A stretch of DNA of 64,000 bases from Epiperipatus broadwayi (lineage: Eukaryota; Onychophora; Udeonychophora; Euonychophora; Peripatidae): assembly GCA_028023455.1 (NCBI GenBank), contig JAQFVV010012447.1, forward strand, positions 616,001 to 680,000, given 5' to 3'. The translations under genes and the position numbers were made by a program. The notes beneath the pieces were generated by a model. That model had not been told where the DNA came from. It saw only the letters and a list, made by a program, of their open reading frames with translations, and did not search any database. Of the stretch, positions 41,019 through 51,897 are shown piece by piece. The number at the start of each line of letters is the position of its first letter. Within the stretch, counting starts at the first letter, position 1.

Positions 41019-41400
41019 AAAAGTCAGATAAGAGTCCGTTTTAACATTTAAGTTGGTTTGTTTATTAATTTGTAAAACTTGACGAAAGTTCGTAATTGAT
41101 TTTAATAATTGTTCATTTCATATAGCTTATGGTAGAAGAGTCCAGGTTTCTGCTTTTAATTCCCGCGACGCCTCCATTGGAAGATAATGTCCTGGAGATG
41201 GCAATAGCTGGTTCAAGGTATCACAGTCTTTTCATTTTTCTTTTAAATAGAGAGTGTGGTATGTGCGTCCTACCACAATTCTCAAACACACAACGCTGGA
41301 ACTGTCCGAAAAAACTGTATTTCCCTTTTTATAGTAAATCTCCAGATTGAATGAACAAAGACGTCACTAATCCAAAATTTTCGTTCGGGTCCGGGCTGAG
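41019..41400 (-). promoter_or_regulatory. Putative core promoter and non-coding first exon
   Basis: Read on the minus strand: GACCAATGG (CCAAT type, about 41420), GTGACGTC (CRE type, about 41370-41363), TATAAAAAGGG (41333-41323), then GGACAGTT at the expected start-site distance (about 41307-41300). After about 285 bases comes TTTT|GTAAGTTT, a good splice donor at 41018. The intervening transcript has only short upstream frames, for example a 17-codon one starting MEASRELK. The block is less AT-rich than its surroundings. It could be a first exon of an unknown minus-strand transcript, an alternative start for the SLC35E1-like gene, or a solo LTR promoter. Confidence 0.4.
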
Positions 41401-42197
41401 GCTTGGTGCTTCCATTGGTCAAGCTAAAATCTCTTTATTCTCTTATCTAATTTACTCTCTGACTTTTTAATTAGACAGCTTTTGGATAATTAATAAACAA
41501 TCATTTCCATTTATAGATTACAGGAATTAATTAATACCTGTTTTTATTTTTATTTACGTTATTTCTTTTTTAAACTATTTTTATATTTAAATCTTTTTTT
41601 ATAAAAAAAAAATACATTCAAATACCTTTTTTTATTTATTAAAAAAAATATTTTTAAAGCTTAGCATCTGTGCGAATATATATACGTTTAACAAACATTT
41701 TAATTTTAGCGTTTAGTTTTTTTTCTTTTTAATACACTTATTTTTATATGCGAATTTAAAAGTTTTTATTTCAATTTAATGTAACGACATATTTATATAT
41801 CGTTACAATATACTATTATATTTGCCAAGCATTGTGTTGGTTGGTCACATCATTCAACTCAGTTCTATTCATTTACATTTATAGCATTAATGCATAGCCA
41901 GGCATAATTAGAAATATTTTTCTATTGTGATAATCGTATTCTCTACCTGCATAAATCTTTATGACCTATCATTGTCTGAGCAATATAATTATAAGAGGAT
42001 TTACTACTCCAATAATCTATCATACTTGTATATAACATTAAAAGCATAAAGCTAAACTAATCAATAAATAATCAAAAGTACTCCAAATTCACAACTCAAC
42101 CACACTAGCCAAGAAAATAAACTCTAATACATTACCAATAATTTCACTGCTACAAGCAAACTTCTCAAATGTAAAGAACTACAAAATAACATTTAAA

Positions 42198-42845
42198 CTA
42201 AACATTACCCACAATTCCACTTATTTCCCATATACCCTTAATATTAAAAGAACTTTTAAATAAGTTAATTGCTTCAGGATCATAAATTTTTAATAATAAA
42301 GATTGTTTAATTCTTTTTATTTCATTCTTCTGAAAGAAGATAACCTTAGCTTCATCAAAATTAATAGTGTGGCCTGTATCTTTTTCATGGATATATAAAG
42401 CAGAACTAAGATATTTATTTCTAACCCTATTTTTATGTACTTTATTCTTTCATTTAAGTTCAAACTACTCTGACTTATATATATCTTCTTTAAAAACAAG
42501 GGATAAAATACACTACTCCAGGAATAGTCTTTCTATCAAAAATTTCCTTTGTATTATTTAATAAATTATTCAAAGTACTATCCCTTTTCCAAGCAATTTT
42601 CTTATTTCCAAACAAATTACTATTTTTATATACAATTTTATAAGAAGACAATTTAAATGGCAAAGAAATAAAATCATATTTTTCTTTATCCTTTACATCA
42701 TTATAAATATTACTATTAAATAAAATACTTTTCACAAATTCATCAGAGTAGCCAACATTCAAATAATCTTTATAAAATTGATCTTTCTGAAACAAAGCTA
42801 TGCCACTAGAATCATTTAATCTTTTATTTCTATAACAATAATTTC
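42198..42845 (-). pseudogene. Penelope-like element: RT end and GIY-YIG endonuclease remnant
   Basis: On the minus strand from about 42845, the frame shows RNKRLNDSSGIALFQKD and DYLNVGYSDEF, then the inter-domain linker with KIAWKRDSTLNNLL. Next comes GVVYFIPC, the GIY half of a GIY-YIG nuclease. A frameshift at about 42495 moves to IYISQSSLNLNERIK, where the YIG motif and conserved arginine region should be. Another frameshift gives ALYIHEKDTGHTINFDEAKV and a C-terminal KIYDPEAINLF ... GIWEISGIVG ending at a stop at 42198. The H.....H.(F/I)....AK pattern is typical of Penelope-clade endonucleases. At least two frameshifts and the altered YIG (YIS) make it inactive. Confidence 0.85.
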
Positions 42846-43009
42846 TTAATAGTTAACTTTTAGTTAAATGCTGGCTTTGAGTTAGTATTTTTAGATCTAA
42901 TCTGTGGTCGAGGATTGGGGAATAATTTCTAGATAGGAATTTTTAAATACTTTCTTTTGTGGCATTTATCAATAAAGCTTGTTAGAGCAATTACCACTGC
43001 TCATTATTA

Positions 43010-44215
43010 AATAAGTACACTTTTAAATGAAACTTAGATATATAGATTAAGGGAGTAAATCACCCTCCCCTAGGCTATAAATTAATAGCATTCCAAATTC
43101 TGAACCAAGGATCAAGATTGAAATTAATCCATTCATTCTGATGTTTATATTCATACCTTTGTCAACATTGAAATTTCAGAGTGAAATTAATTTATCAAGC
43201 AGATAGAATATAGCACGTAAAAGCTGGAGACAGAATCTTACTTTTAACATCTTGATTGTAATAATTAAATAAGATTTAATAAGTAAGCTTTTAAATTAAA
43301 CATAACTCAATGTATATATAAACAATGGGAGTAAATCACCCTCATCCAGGCTATAAATTAAAAGCACTCCAAATTTGAACAAAATATCAAGAATGAAATG
43401 AATCCACCCATTCTTGGAGCTATAATGTTTATAAGCATAACTTTATCAACATTGTTGGTAATTCAGAGTGAAATTAATTTATCAATCAAATGAAATATGT
43501 CACTTAAGAGTTATTAAATTCATAATCAATTATGCAAGGCTGGAGACAAAATCTTACTTTAATAACTCTTTAAGTGCCATATTCCAGCTGGCTGATAACT
43601 TAATTTCACTCTGTATTACCAACAATACTGACAAAAGTAAGCTTATAAAGATCAGAGCTCCAAGAATAGAGGGATTTGGTCTATTCTTGAACCTTTCTTT
43701 CAACATTGTGTTTTTAATTCATAGCCTGTGGGAAAAAGATTTAGCCTTTTTCTTTATATATACATTGATCTATGTTTAATTTCAATCTTTTTTTTTTTTT
43801 CATGTGTCATAGCATTGGCCAGGAAGCGAACTCGCTAACCCGGGACTTCTTCTAAGGCAGCTGTCGCTGACCTCTCGATCACCAATGCTTGACTAATTTC
43901 AATCTTATTTAATTATTACAATCAAGATGTTAAAAGTGAAATTCTGCCTCCAGTCTTGTGCAAGTGATTATAAGTTTAATAACTCTCAAGTACAATATTC
44001 CATCTGGATGATAAATTAATTTTATTCTGAATTACCAACAACGCTGACAAAGATATGTTTATAAACATCAGAGCTCCAAGAATAGGTGGATTTATTCTAT
44101 TACTTGATCCTTTGTTCAAAATTTAGAATGCTTTTAATTCATAGTCTGGGGGAGGATGATTTACTCCCTTTGTTAACATATAGATTGAACTATGTTTAAT
44201 TTAAAAATTAACCAT
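43010..44215. repeat. Four-armed palindrome (two direct copies facing two inverted copies)
   Basis: A unit of about 250 bases occurs four times: forward at about 43030-43285 and 43285-43560, then reversed at about 43560-43789 and 43894-44215. Markers are GGGAGTAAATCACCCTC forward (about 43050 and 43330) and its relatives reversed (about 44150). The boundary phrase AGAGTGAAATTAATTTATCA and its reverse recur in every arm. The last reversed pair is split by a SINE. No hammerhead core or coding frame is visible. Confidence 0.75.
43777..43906 (-). mobile_element. tRNA-Gly-derived SINE copy 3
   Basis: The element at 43790-43893 on the minus strand runs GTCAAGCATTGGTGATCGAG through a B box GGGTTAGCGAGTTCGCTTCC region to ATGCTATGACACATG plus poly-A. 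TAATTTCAATCTT at 43777-43789 and 43894-43906 is a perfect 13-base target duplication. It is inserted in the reversed half of the four-armed palindrome. Confidence 0.92.
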
Positions 44216-44799
44216 ATCATTAAGTCTTTGATCTTGGCTTTAAATTAAATGGACCATTATGAGGTTTACACCTATATATTGGCTATTCTTCACGAGTTCA
44301 ATATCGACTGACCATATTTTTAATTCAGTTGATCCCAATTTTAACAACCAAGGGCACTTATTAGGAACCTCTGATTCCAACTGCAACCTTTTAATAATAT
44401 TGATTACAATTTCTAATGGTCTAACCTAGCTGCTATCCATAGAGAACTAATCTCTTTTAACTATATACAGGGATAGAAATTTAACTCTGGAAGTGAATTT
44501 TAGAGGTAGTTACTTTGTAGCATATGTCTATTAAATTCCTACCACATCTGTATTCTCAAGCATCGATTTCATTTTATTTTTTACTCTAATTTTTGATCAG
44601 TCCTTATGTGATAACATAGAAATGCCAGCTCCAAGTCTCAGCATCATTTATTTTCTTAATATTGTTTTTGTCTTCTTACAGTCCCTCCCCCAATTTATAA
44701 TCTGAACTTAACTTGATTTTAATATTCTTTATTACAGCAAACATATGCTAAATGTCTAGCTAATTTATAACATGACATTTTTCTCTTCTATATTTAAAG

Positions 44800-45358
44800 C
44801 CTTTTCATCTGCAGCAGTGATATATTAAGACATCATTTATGCTCCTGCACCTCAGTTTATTGGCTTCTATTTTGATTACAGCTATTGGGGTTTTATCCAT
44901 GTCTGTGGGAGCTTGAAATCCAGTAGCATTTTTCAATATTATTTCATGTGCAATACAGTTTTCCTTTGTGTCTTTATAAGTGAGATTCAATTCACTTAAT
45001 ACAATTTTCCTGAACTTATCAATCCAATAGCATCTCGTCCAACTCAAAGTTAAAATTACGTTCTTTCATGAGAATTCTCAACACTATATCATAATTTTGA
45101 TATTTTTCTCAGGGTATCTGCTTTTCTATTCCTGAATCTAACGTGTGTAACCCATTTAGTTATAGCAGGTTTATAGTAAGCAGTTAATTTATTCTTTAAT
45201 TCATAATATGTCACTTTTTCAGCAGTTTTGGGATCATAGAGTTAGTTTGTCACTTTCCCAGTGAACCCTATAAGCATTGCTATTTTTATTTTTTCATCAT
45301 CAATTTTATTTATAAAATTGTATCTTTCACCATGTTCAACATAAATTTTCCAAGTTGA
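44800..45358 (-). pseudogene. Ty3/gypsy-type Gag remnant
   Basis: Minus-strand pieces fit the capsid part of an LTR retrotransposon Gag: STWKIYVEHGERYNFINKI at about 45358-45302, then KIAMLIGFTGKV, a stop, YYELKNKLTAYYKP and RFRNRKADTLRKI (to about 45100). In another frame come CIAHEIILKNATGFQ and a degenerate CxxC zinc-knuckle-like end near 44805. The WKIY.E..ERY ... Y.ELK.KL..YY.P layout is typical of gypsy Gag. Stops and frameshifts show it is dead. No protease, RT or LTRs were recognised nearby. Confidence 0.65.
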
Positions 45359-46124
45359 AATGTTATTTATATGAAATTAGTGAATATTATTACCTTAGTA
45401 GCGTCATTTTATTTGTTTACATGAATTCTGCAATTGTCAAAATGTGCCATTCTGCTTGTCTGCACAAGTTCATCTGCTACTGTCCTATATAGTCTTTACC
45501 ACTGTCAATCACCATTCTGCTGGCTCATGAGGGTTTTCTTGCAATACCAATGGGATAACACCAGGAAATTTTTATTAATAAAACAGACACAAATCAAACT
45601 TAACAAATTTATTTACTTGAGAAATGAATATATATAAACATAAATAAATAAATTGTAATTACTTTGTAATCTCTAAAATCCATAATAAAATTCTGAATTA
45701 TGCGATTTGATTTCTTCATATAGACAATAAATTAATATAGTTGTATTTATGTATGTTAACCTTAAGTTTCTTGTACACATGCACATTATATCACTGCTAT
45801 TTAGGACAATTCCATAATGCTAATTATTTATATCGTTTTAATGTTCTGTCAATAGCTACATATATACTAACTCTGCCAATATTTTGAGATCTCTGCAAGT
45901 TTTTATACTAGTCTGATATTGCCTTATTTGCATGTAATTGTGGTATGTATAAATTTTTCAAGTGTGTATTAATAATGAAGCAGGAAAAGTATTCATGTAT
46001 TGTCTGTATGTAATTATAATTATTTTTTATTACATTTCAAATATATACATATACACACAGAAAGTTCACTTGTAACATGTATAATGAGGATAACTGAATA
46101 AGTTAAAAGGTAAAACAGTCTTTA

Positions 46125-46140
46125 AATAGAAAGGCCTTTC
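46125..46140. repeat. 16-bp perfect palindrome
   Basis: TAGAAAGGCCTTTCTA reads the same on both strands. No function is implied by context. Confidence 0.5.
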
Positions 46141-47478
46141 TAACAATTCCTCTGCTAGAAGGTAAATTAAGTTAATTGGCAACAGACTATTATGATCAAG
46201 TGATATTTGATTATCATCAGTGGCAGTTTGCTATTCTCTTACCATAATTTATTGTAGCATATAGATTTTAAAGCTACTTTATAAAATTCAATGGGCCTCA
46301 CATTAAGATGCATATGCACTTTCTGATCAATATTAGATTATTAGCTGAGTTGACCAAGGAAATTTTACTATCTGAAAAAAAAAAAATTCTATGCTAATTA
46401 GAACCTGAAATTTTTTTTCATTTAGCCTGATTTTTAACTCAGACATGGCAGACAGATGCACTACTACAACATTAGATCTATATACACACATTAAAGAAAA
46501 TATCATAATCTCTCCCAGTTTATTTTTGACATATTTTGATGTAACATTTAACTTTTCCATAATCTATTTTAAAGTTAAGAAATAATCAATCCAATGATCT
46601 TAATTTGCTTATTGGGTAATTTTAAAAATTCGGCTATAGGAATATTATTCGTGCGATAAAACTGGTGTAATTGTCTTGTTTTCGGAAAGAACTTGCACTT
46701 TATTACTAGGAAATAATGACCACATTTTCTAACAAAAATTTTATAACCAGTCAGTTTTCTATTTATCAATAGAATAAACAACTGTTAATGAACAAATATG
46801 CAGAAAAGGTAGATTTTTAATTATTCAGCTTTATTACTGCCTAGCATGCTTTCGCTATATCATATTCATAGCTTATAGTATCAATATCTAATTATATTTG
46901 ATTATTAAAAAATTAGGATAAAATATTCATTTATCAAAAATAAAAAAATAGGATCTGAATAAATTTATAGAGGGCATGCTGTGCGCACCGAGATATATAT
47001 CTTCTGGTAACACATTGCACCACTTAAGAATCAAAGCGATTTTTTTTTCTTTTAACATGTGACGTTTGCTAGAAATCTATCCAGTATCATAAAGATGGAC
47101 TACTGGAAGTTATAAGCAAAACCATTTATTGGTTTAAAATTCTATAGATCTTCAATTATATATATATATCAACTGAACACATCATTAGAGCAGGCACAGC
47201 TATGAAAATAGAAATATAGGAATACTATTGGTAAGTTTTTTTTTTCTCTCTTATATTCACAAAAAATAATACTTGGGGTGATATATATTATAAGAACATT
47301 TTTCTTTACTATTAAAATAACAAGTGAATATATATATAATGACTTAAAATAAAACTGGCACATAGTGTTAACAGTACAGATTAAATTAAATATTTTAATT
47401 ATTTTTTTAATATAAGCTATAAATCTAGAAGCGAGTTGCATAAAGTGAAAAATAAACACACACATATTTATATCTTAC

Positions 47479-47839
47479 CTGTATGAGCATAAGATACAGG
47501 TACTTTCCATATACTTATATGACTAGATACTGTAGAGAAAAATTTACCAAAAGCTAAAGGAATAATAATTTTAAAATAATAATTCCAATTAAAAAAGTGA
47601 GCTCGCGATATCCTCCAAAATTTTAATAAAGGTCCTAAAAAAATAGTTATGCATAAAATTTGCATCATAGAGACCGTTATTGGATAGGAAAAGTCATTCA
47701 GTAATGTTTTGCCGATGACATTACCGCTTGCACTTAAAGTATACCATAACGAACACAAACTAACAATTTGAAATACTTTTCGACATGTCAGAGGACCAGC
47801 CATATTATTTACTGACAGTACCGCAGATGCTATTATCAT
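47479..47839 (-). CDS. SLC35E1: SLC35E1-like transporter, first coding exon
   Basis: This is the N-terminal exon of a multi-pass membrane transporter of the SLC35E/triose-phosphate translocator family (drug/metabolite transporter fold), normally a Golgi/ER solute carrier. The frame opens with an ATG at 47839 and runs 120 codons plus one base, ending at a consensus donor (CAG|GTAAGA). Likely membrane segments are residues about 25-48 (SLCSLWYTLSASGNVIGK), 53-76 and 92-115. The segment IPLAFGKFFSTVSSHISIWK followed by VPVSYAHT is the family hallmark just before the next exon. A second Met at residue 13 is an alternative start. A polypyrimidine tract and TTTTAG lie just upstream of the ATG (acceptor at 47846-47847), so an untranslated 5' exon further right is possible. 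The match to the human family order is from memory, not from a search. Confidence 0.9.
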
Positions 47840-47849
47840 ACGTGGCTAA

Positions 47850-49540
47850 AATTAAACAGTCATTATTTTAGTATGATTAAATATTATCTTTTATAGATTT
47901 GATTTTATACTTCAAGTTCATTGCATAATTTCTAAAAATGGCATTATGTTTTTGTTTATATTTATTTTTCTGCGGGATAAAAACAAAATGAATTTCTTTA
48001 GTTAGTTAAGCTATTGTATCTGAGATTTTTTTTTAATTGTTTAATTAAATGAGGAATAGGGATGAAAAAAAGAAATGTTTTTATATTAATTAGTATTGGA
48101 GGAGGAATTTATATTATAGTACATTTTTATCTCTTTTTTAATGTTTTAAATCGGGTAAGTAATTAGAGATTAAATTTACGTTCTAATTAGGACTGGCAAT
48201 AGGTTTGGATTTTAAAATTTTATTTGGTAATATAATTTTCAGAAATATTTGCTCTCAACGTTTATATGTTTTATGTGTTACATCGAAATTATTCTTTAAT
48301 GTAATTATGAACGTTGTTGGATAGACTTCATTTACGAAAATACGTTGCATCGCGTCTATTGATTTTGTCTCTTAATGAAAGCTTTTGGAATTTACAGATA
48401 AATTAGTTATTCTGCTGCATATAGGCAATTAATTTCTATTGTTGAAAATTGACTTTTTGAAGACTCATCTTGCGCATGTACTATAAAATGTGAATGTAAT
48501 GATGTTTAAAATGAACAAAATTAAGACCTTTGTTTTATAAAGGTCACATCGTTTAAATTGAATGCAATACTATATGTAAAATGTGCTTAAGATATTGATT
48601 GAAAAAAAAATCTATATCAGGAATTGACATTTCTGTTTATAAAATCGATAAATATTGTATGAACTACTGGTATTAAATTTATATTTTTACAGATTAATAA
48701 TTATTTATACATGTGTCTATTAATAGTGACAGCCTACGTTTTGACAATCGTTAGAACTCAATTCCAGTACTTTATTCCCTACTCATTTTAATCTGGCTTG
48801 TGATAGAGACTTTAAACATTTATCCATAAATGTAATGATTAAAATATTTTTGCAATACATGATGCTTGCCATATTAGTTGAGAATTTCCAAGCATAGCTA
48901 GTTCATAAAAAATCTATCCAGTCATCCAATTAATAGTAAATGGGTATTTAAATTTACTTCATTAAAGGATAAACAAAAATTTCCGAATCCACCATGAATA
49001 CTCTCATAAATACTGCCTTTAAATTCACGAACGTTGTGAGAGAATCTAGAGAGGTCCTCATCTGCAATAAGCTACTGAAAACAGTTCATCTTATGATGGT
49101 ATAGTATATTGGTATTAAAAAGCCCAATGAGAATGTTGTATTACTGTAGCAATTGTATTTACTTGATGAACTCATGTAGTCAATCTTTTATATACAATCA
49201 CTATTTGTTTTTTTATCAACTACAAATCTACTTGAGTCTGCTATGTAGTTCAATTTTATCATTATAATTCCAAATTCATAAACATTATGTGTTGTAAATC
49301 TGTTACATGAAGAGATTTTTTCTCTACCCTCAATTTGGAATTTTGAAATGCTAGAAGATGTTATGTACTAATTTAATAATTTTTAAAGGAAGAATATTGA
49401 AAGTTTTCAGTCTTATCTTTGTAAATAAATAATCTTGGTAGATTACTGATTTTATATATCTGGTAGAGTTTAAATTATATTCCAAGTGGAAAATTTGGAA
49501 AAGTTTTATAAATTTACTAAATACTTTAATACCTATATAA
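47850..49540. other. No gene seen
   Basis: AT-rich sequence upstream of the SLC35E1-like start. It should contain the promoter or an untranslated first exon, but I could not fix a TATA box, initiator or CpG-rich island with confidence. Confidence 0.5.
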
Positions 49541-50600
49541 TATAGTCAGCAGCGTCCATGACATAATTTTAATAGTCCGCAAAGAAATTCATATATTATT
49601 TAAATTCGCTAAGCTCATTTAATACATTTTTAAACAAAAAGTAAATTTCATTTAAGCTGTATTATTATATGTAAAATAGAACAAGAACATTATATTGCGA
49701 ATTGTTTTGTTACAAAATACTACTGTGACTTGCAAAACATCTACCTCAAAGGCATTTAATTAACCCCTACTCAGTCAGTGGAATAGAAAAAGTAACAAAT
49801 TAAAAATACCGAAATCTATACAATTGACTAGGCATCAAATTTGACTACGGCACACTCTTGGTAATTGGGTGAACTAAAACTCCAAAATTTTATTAAGAAT
49901 TTTGAAGGAAAATATATCTATAAAAATTATTAAAGAATAGAATACTATTCGTTATTAATTTTTTTGTTGATACGAATTAGAAAATTACACATATAAAACA
50001 TTTCAAATACGTATTTAAACATCCATTTATTTTTATGAAATAAAATGGACATTTTATTAACAAAAAACAAAATAAAACATAATTCTTTAACAAATTATAA
50101 AACATATAAATAAAAACTTATTTTTACTTTCATATAACTCAGAATGAAAACAAATAATTACAAAAAAATTTACACAAAAATTATATTAATATAATATTCT
50201 AATTTATTTTGAACTTTAAGTTCATTATTATAATCATTTAAGTATTTCTATATATTTATATCTAATAAATCTGACTCCACAATGAGGTATTTGTGTGAAA
50301 AAATGTTCTCAACTGTAACAGCTATTAAAAACAAGTATTGCTCTCAACTTGAAATAGAAGCTTCTTTACGTGTTGCAGTGACATCATTGGAGCCAAGGAT
50401 TAGTAGCAGCAAATGTCACAATAATTTTTAATATATATTACTATTATTTATTATTTTTATATTAAAATTATTAATATATAAATAAATATATATGTATATC
50501 ATACTCAATGCTCGTATTAATTCATACCTTTAAAAATTATGTTAGTGGTCCGCAATATCTAAAAAGTTGCCGACCGCTGGTCCGCGATCGCTGATATAGT
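49540..50600 (+). mobile_element. Short hAT element with a C-terminal transposase scrap
   Basis: The element at 49547-50593 (about 1.05 kb) has ends starting CAGCAGCGTCCATGA and, inverted, CAGCGATCGCGGACC. ATATAGT flanks both sides (49540-49546 and 50594-50600). Near the right end (about 50284-50431, plus) a frame reads MRYLCEKMFSTVTAIKNKY, CSQLEIEASLRVAVTSLEPR and stops. This is the hAT C-terminal dimerisation region, where the family has YLCE..FS.....K...R. The rest of the transposase is missing, so this is an internally deleted, non-autonomous copy. Confidence 0.8.
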
Positions 50601-50758
50601 TGACTAGTTTTTCTATTGTGATGGTATTTTATTTATCTTTATCTGTTTTCTGCATTTAGATTATTTTGTAAGTCATATGACACCCAATATCTCATTAAAG
50701 TCTTATTTAGGATCATCTGATCTGTGTAATTTCAAATTTAAATAAATTATTTTGGTTG

Positions 50759-51897
50759 TCGTCGAATAGCTACTATATCCCACTCGATGGCGCAGTTTTC
50801 ACACTTAAACTATAAAATATGATCATCCCGGGCTGTTAATTATAATCATTTTGATGTGTTTTTTGTAATGCGAAAATAAAAACAAAAGAAAATCGTCTTT
50901 TTAAATATTATTTAATTTTAAATATTATTTTTTATTAACATATACAAATTAAATGATAATAATAAATGTAAAATAAAATAAACAAATTACAATTTGATTC
51001 GTCTTTTTTAGTTTGCTTTTTATTAGAAAAATCAATTTTCTATCGGAGATTTTTTTACTGGGGTTACGGCTTTTTTTTTTGTTGTTGTTGTTTACCGCTA
51101 GTTTTTATTTCAAATAGAATGATAACTAAAATTAAAACTTGTTACGGTTATGTTTAGAGTTAGTTTTAGGGTTAGGTTTAGGGTTATTGTTCTGTTGTTT
51201 GTAATGCTAAAATAAAAAATATCAAAATCGTATTTTTGTAAATATTTTTTTACTAACATCTATAAAATAAATGATAACAATAAATGTAAACTATATTCAA
51301 CAAATTATAACAGTAGTCGGAGAAAAGAAACTAAAACTTTTAAACAACGACAAATATATATATAAAATGTTTATAATATATGCTTTTTATGACATTTAAA
51401 AAAACAGTGTACAATTGTACTTTTCTTACTGGATATTTTTTTGTTAACGCTCTTTTTTATTTCAAAAATATACAGATGGTACAATCTTCTTTGTCTCGTG
51501 GAATGTTACGAACAGTACGTTACTTGACTCGTTACCTACTTCCAACTCACTTTATACATATATCTCGTCAACATTTACTACTTAAAACTTCAATACACTA
51601 CGGTATAAAAAGTCTGTTAATTATTACTTTACAAAATCGGATTACAATTCAAAAAAACACACCCTCTCCCCAAGCCGTAACCATTTTATAAACTGGGCGA
51701 TATTTGGAAAATGTATTTGCTGCGTAAAACATACATGCTGTACTGCGACGCGACATAGCGGCCTGCAATCTGTAGCACAACAAAAAAGTTGTATTATAGA
51801 AAATGCATGTTCGAAGGTGTCGGCCGCGGAAACAGCATTTTTATGTGTTTTAGCGCAAAAACAGCGCCATCCAGTGGGATATAGGACTCTTCGACGT
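50759..51897. mobile_element. TIR element of about 1.1 kb, superfamily unknown
   Basis: Ends of about 45 bases are inverted repeats: TCGTCGAATAGCTACTATAT then CCCACTCGATGGCGCAG on the left; ACGTCGAAGAGTCCTATAT then CCCACTGGATGGCGCTG reading inward from the right. Inside are a direct duplication of about 140 bases (50857-51002 and 51187-51318) and telomere-like TTAGGG motifs. A 103-codon frame (51380-51691) has no recognisable domain. No target duplication could be fixed. Confidence 0.6.
51152..51186 (+). repeat. Telomere-like TTAGGG cluster
   Basis: The cluster contains TTTAGAGTTAG, TTTTAGGGTTAGG and TTTAGGGTTA in a row: three degenerate to perfect TTAGGG units within 35 bases, inside the TIR element. 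Confidence 0.6.

Larger units (their letters stand above)
8532..47478 (-). other. Giant first intron of the SLC35E1-like gene
   Basis: The stretch between the phase-1 donor at 47478 and the acceptor at 8532 is about 39 kb and holds most of the transposons listed here. Outside those elements I see only AT-rich sequence with short microsatellites and homopolymers. These blocks show no exon with good splice sites and coding-like composition: 8.55-9.80, 16.8-19.9, 24.5-26.6, 27.1-33.5 (except the SINE), 34.4-37.8, 38.0-41.0 and 45.4-47.4 kb. The size assumes no further internal coding exon. Phase continuity from YAHT to VKAT makes a missing coding exon unlikely. Confidence 0.75.

Noticed and set aside
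41129-41350. 73-codon plus-strand frame at the promoter-like block
   Set aside because: No recognisable domain; it overlaps the CRE/TATA region read on the other strand and is probably a chance frame in less AT-rich DNA.
43468-43779. 103-codon plus-strand frame
   Set aside because: It lies across the palindrome arms and is repeat sequence, not a gene.
46185-46235. CACTGATGA on the minus strand as a hammerhead
   Set aside because: No conserved GAAA follows and no stem II forms.
51380-51691. 103-codon frame in the TIR element
   Set aside because: No transposase motif or DDE/DDD pattern could be seen; not called as a gene.
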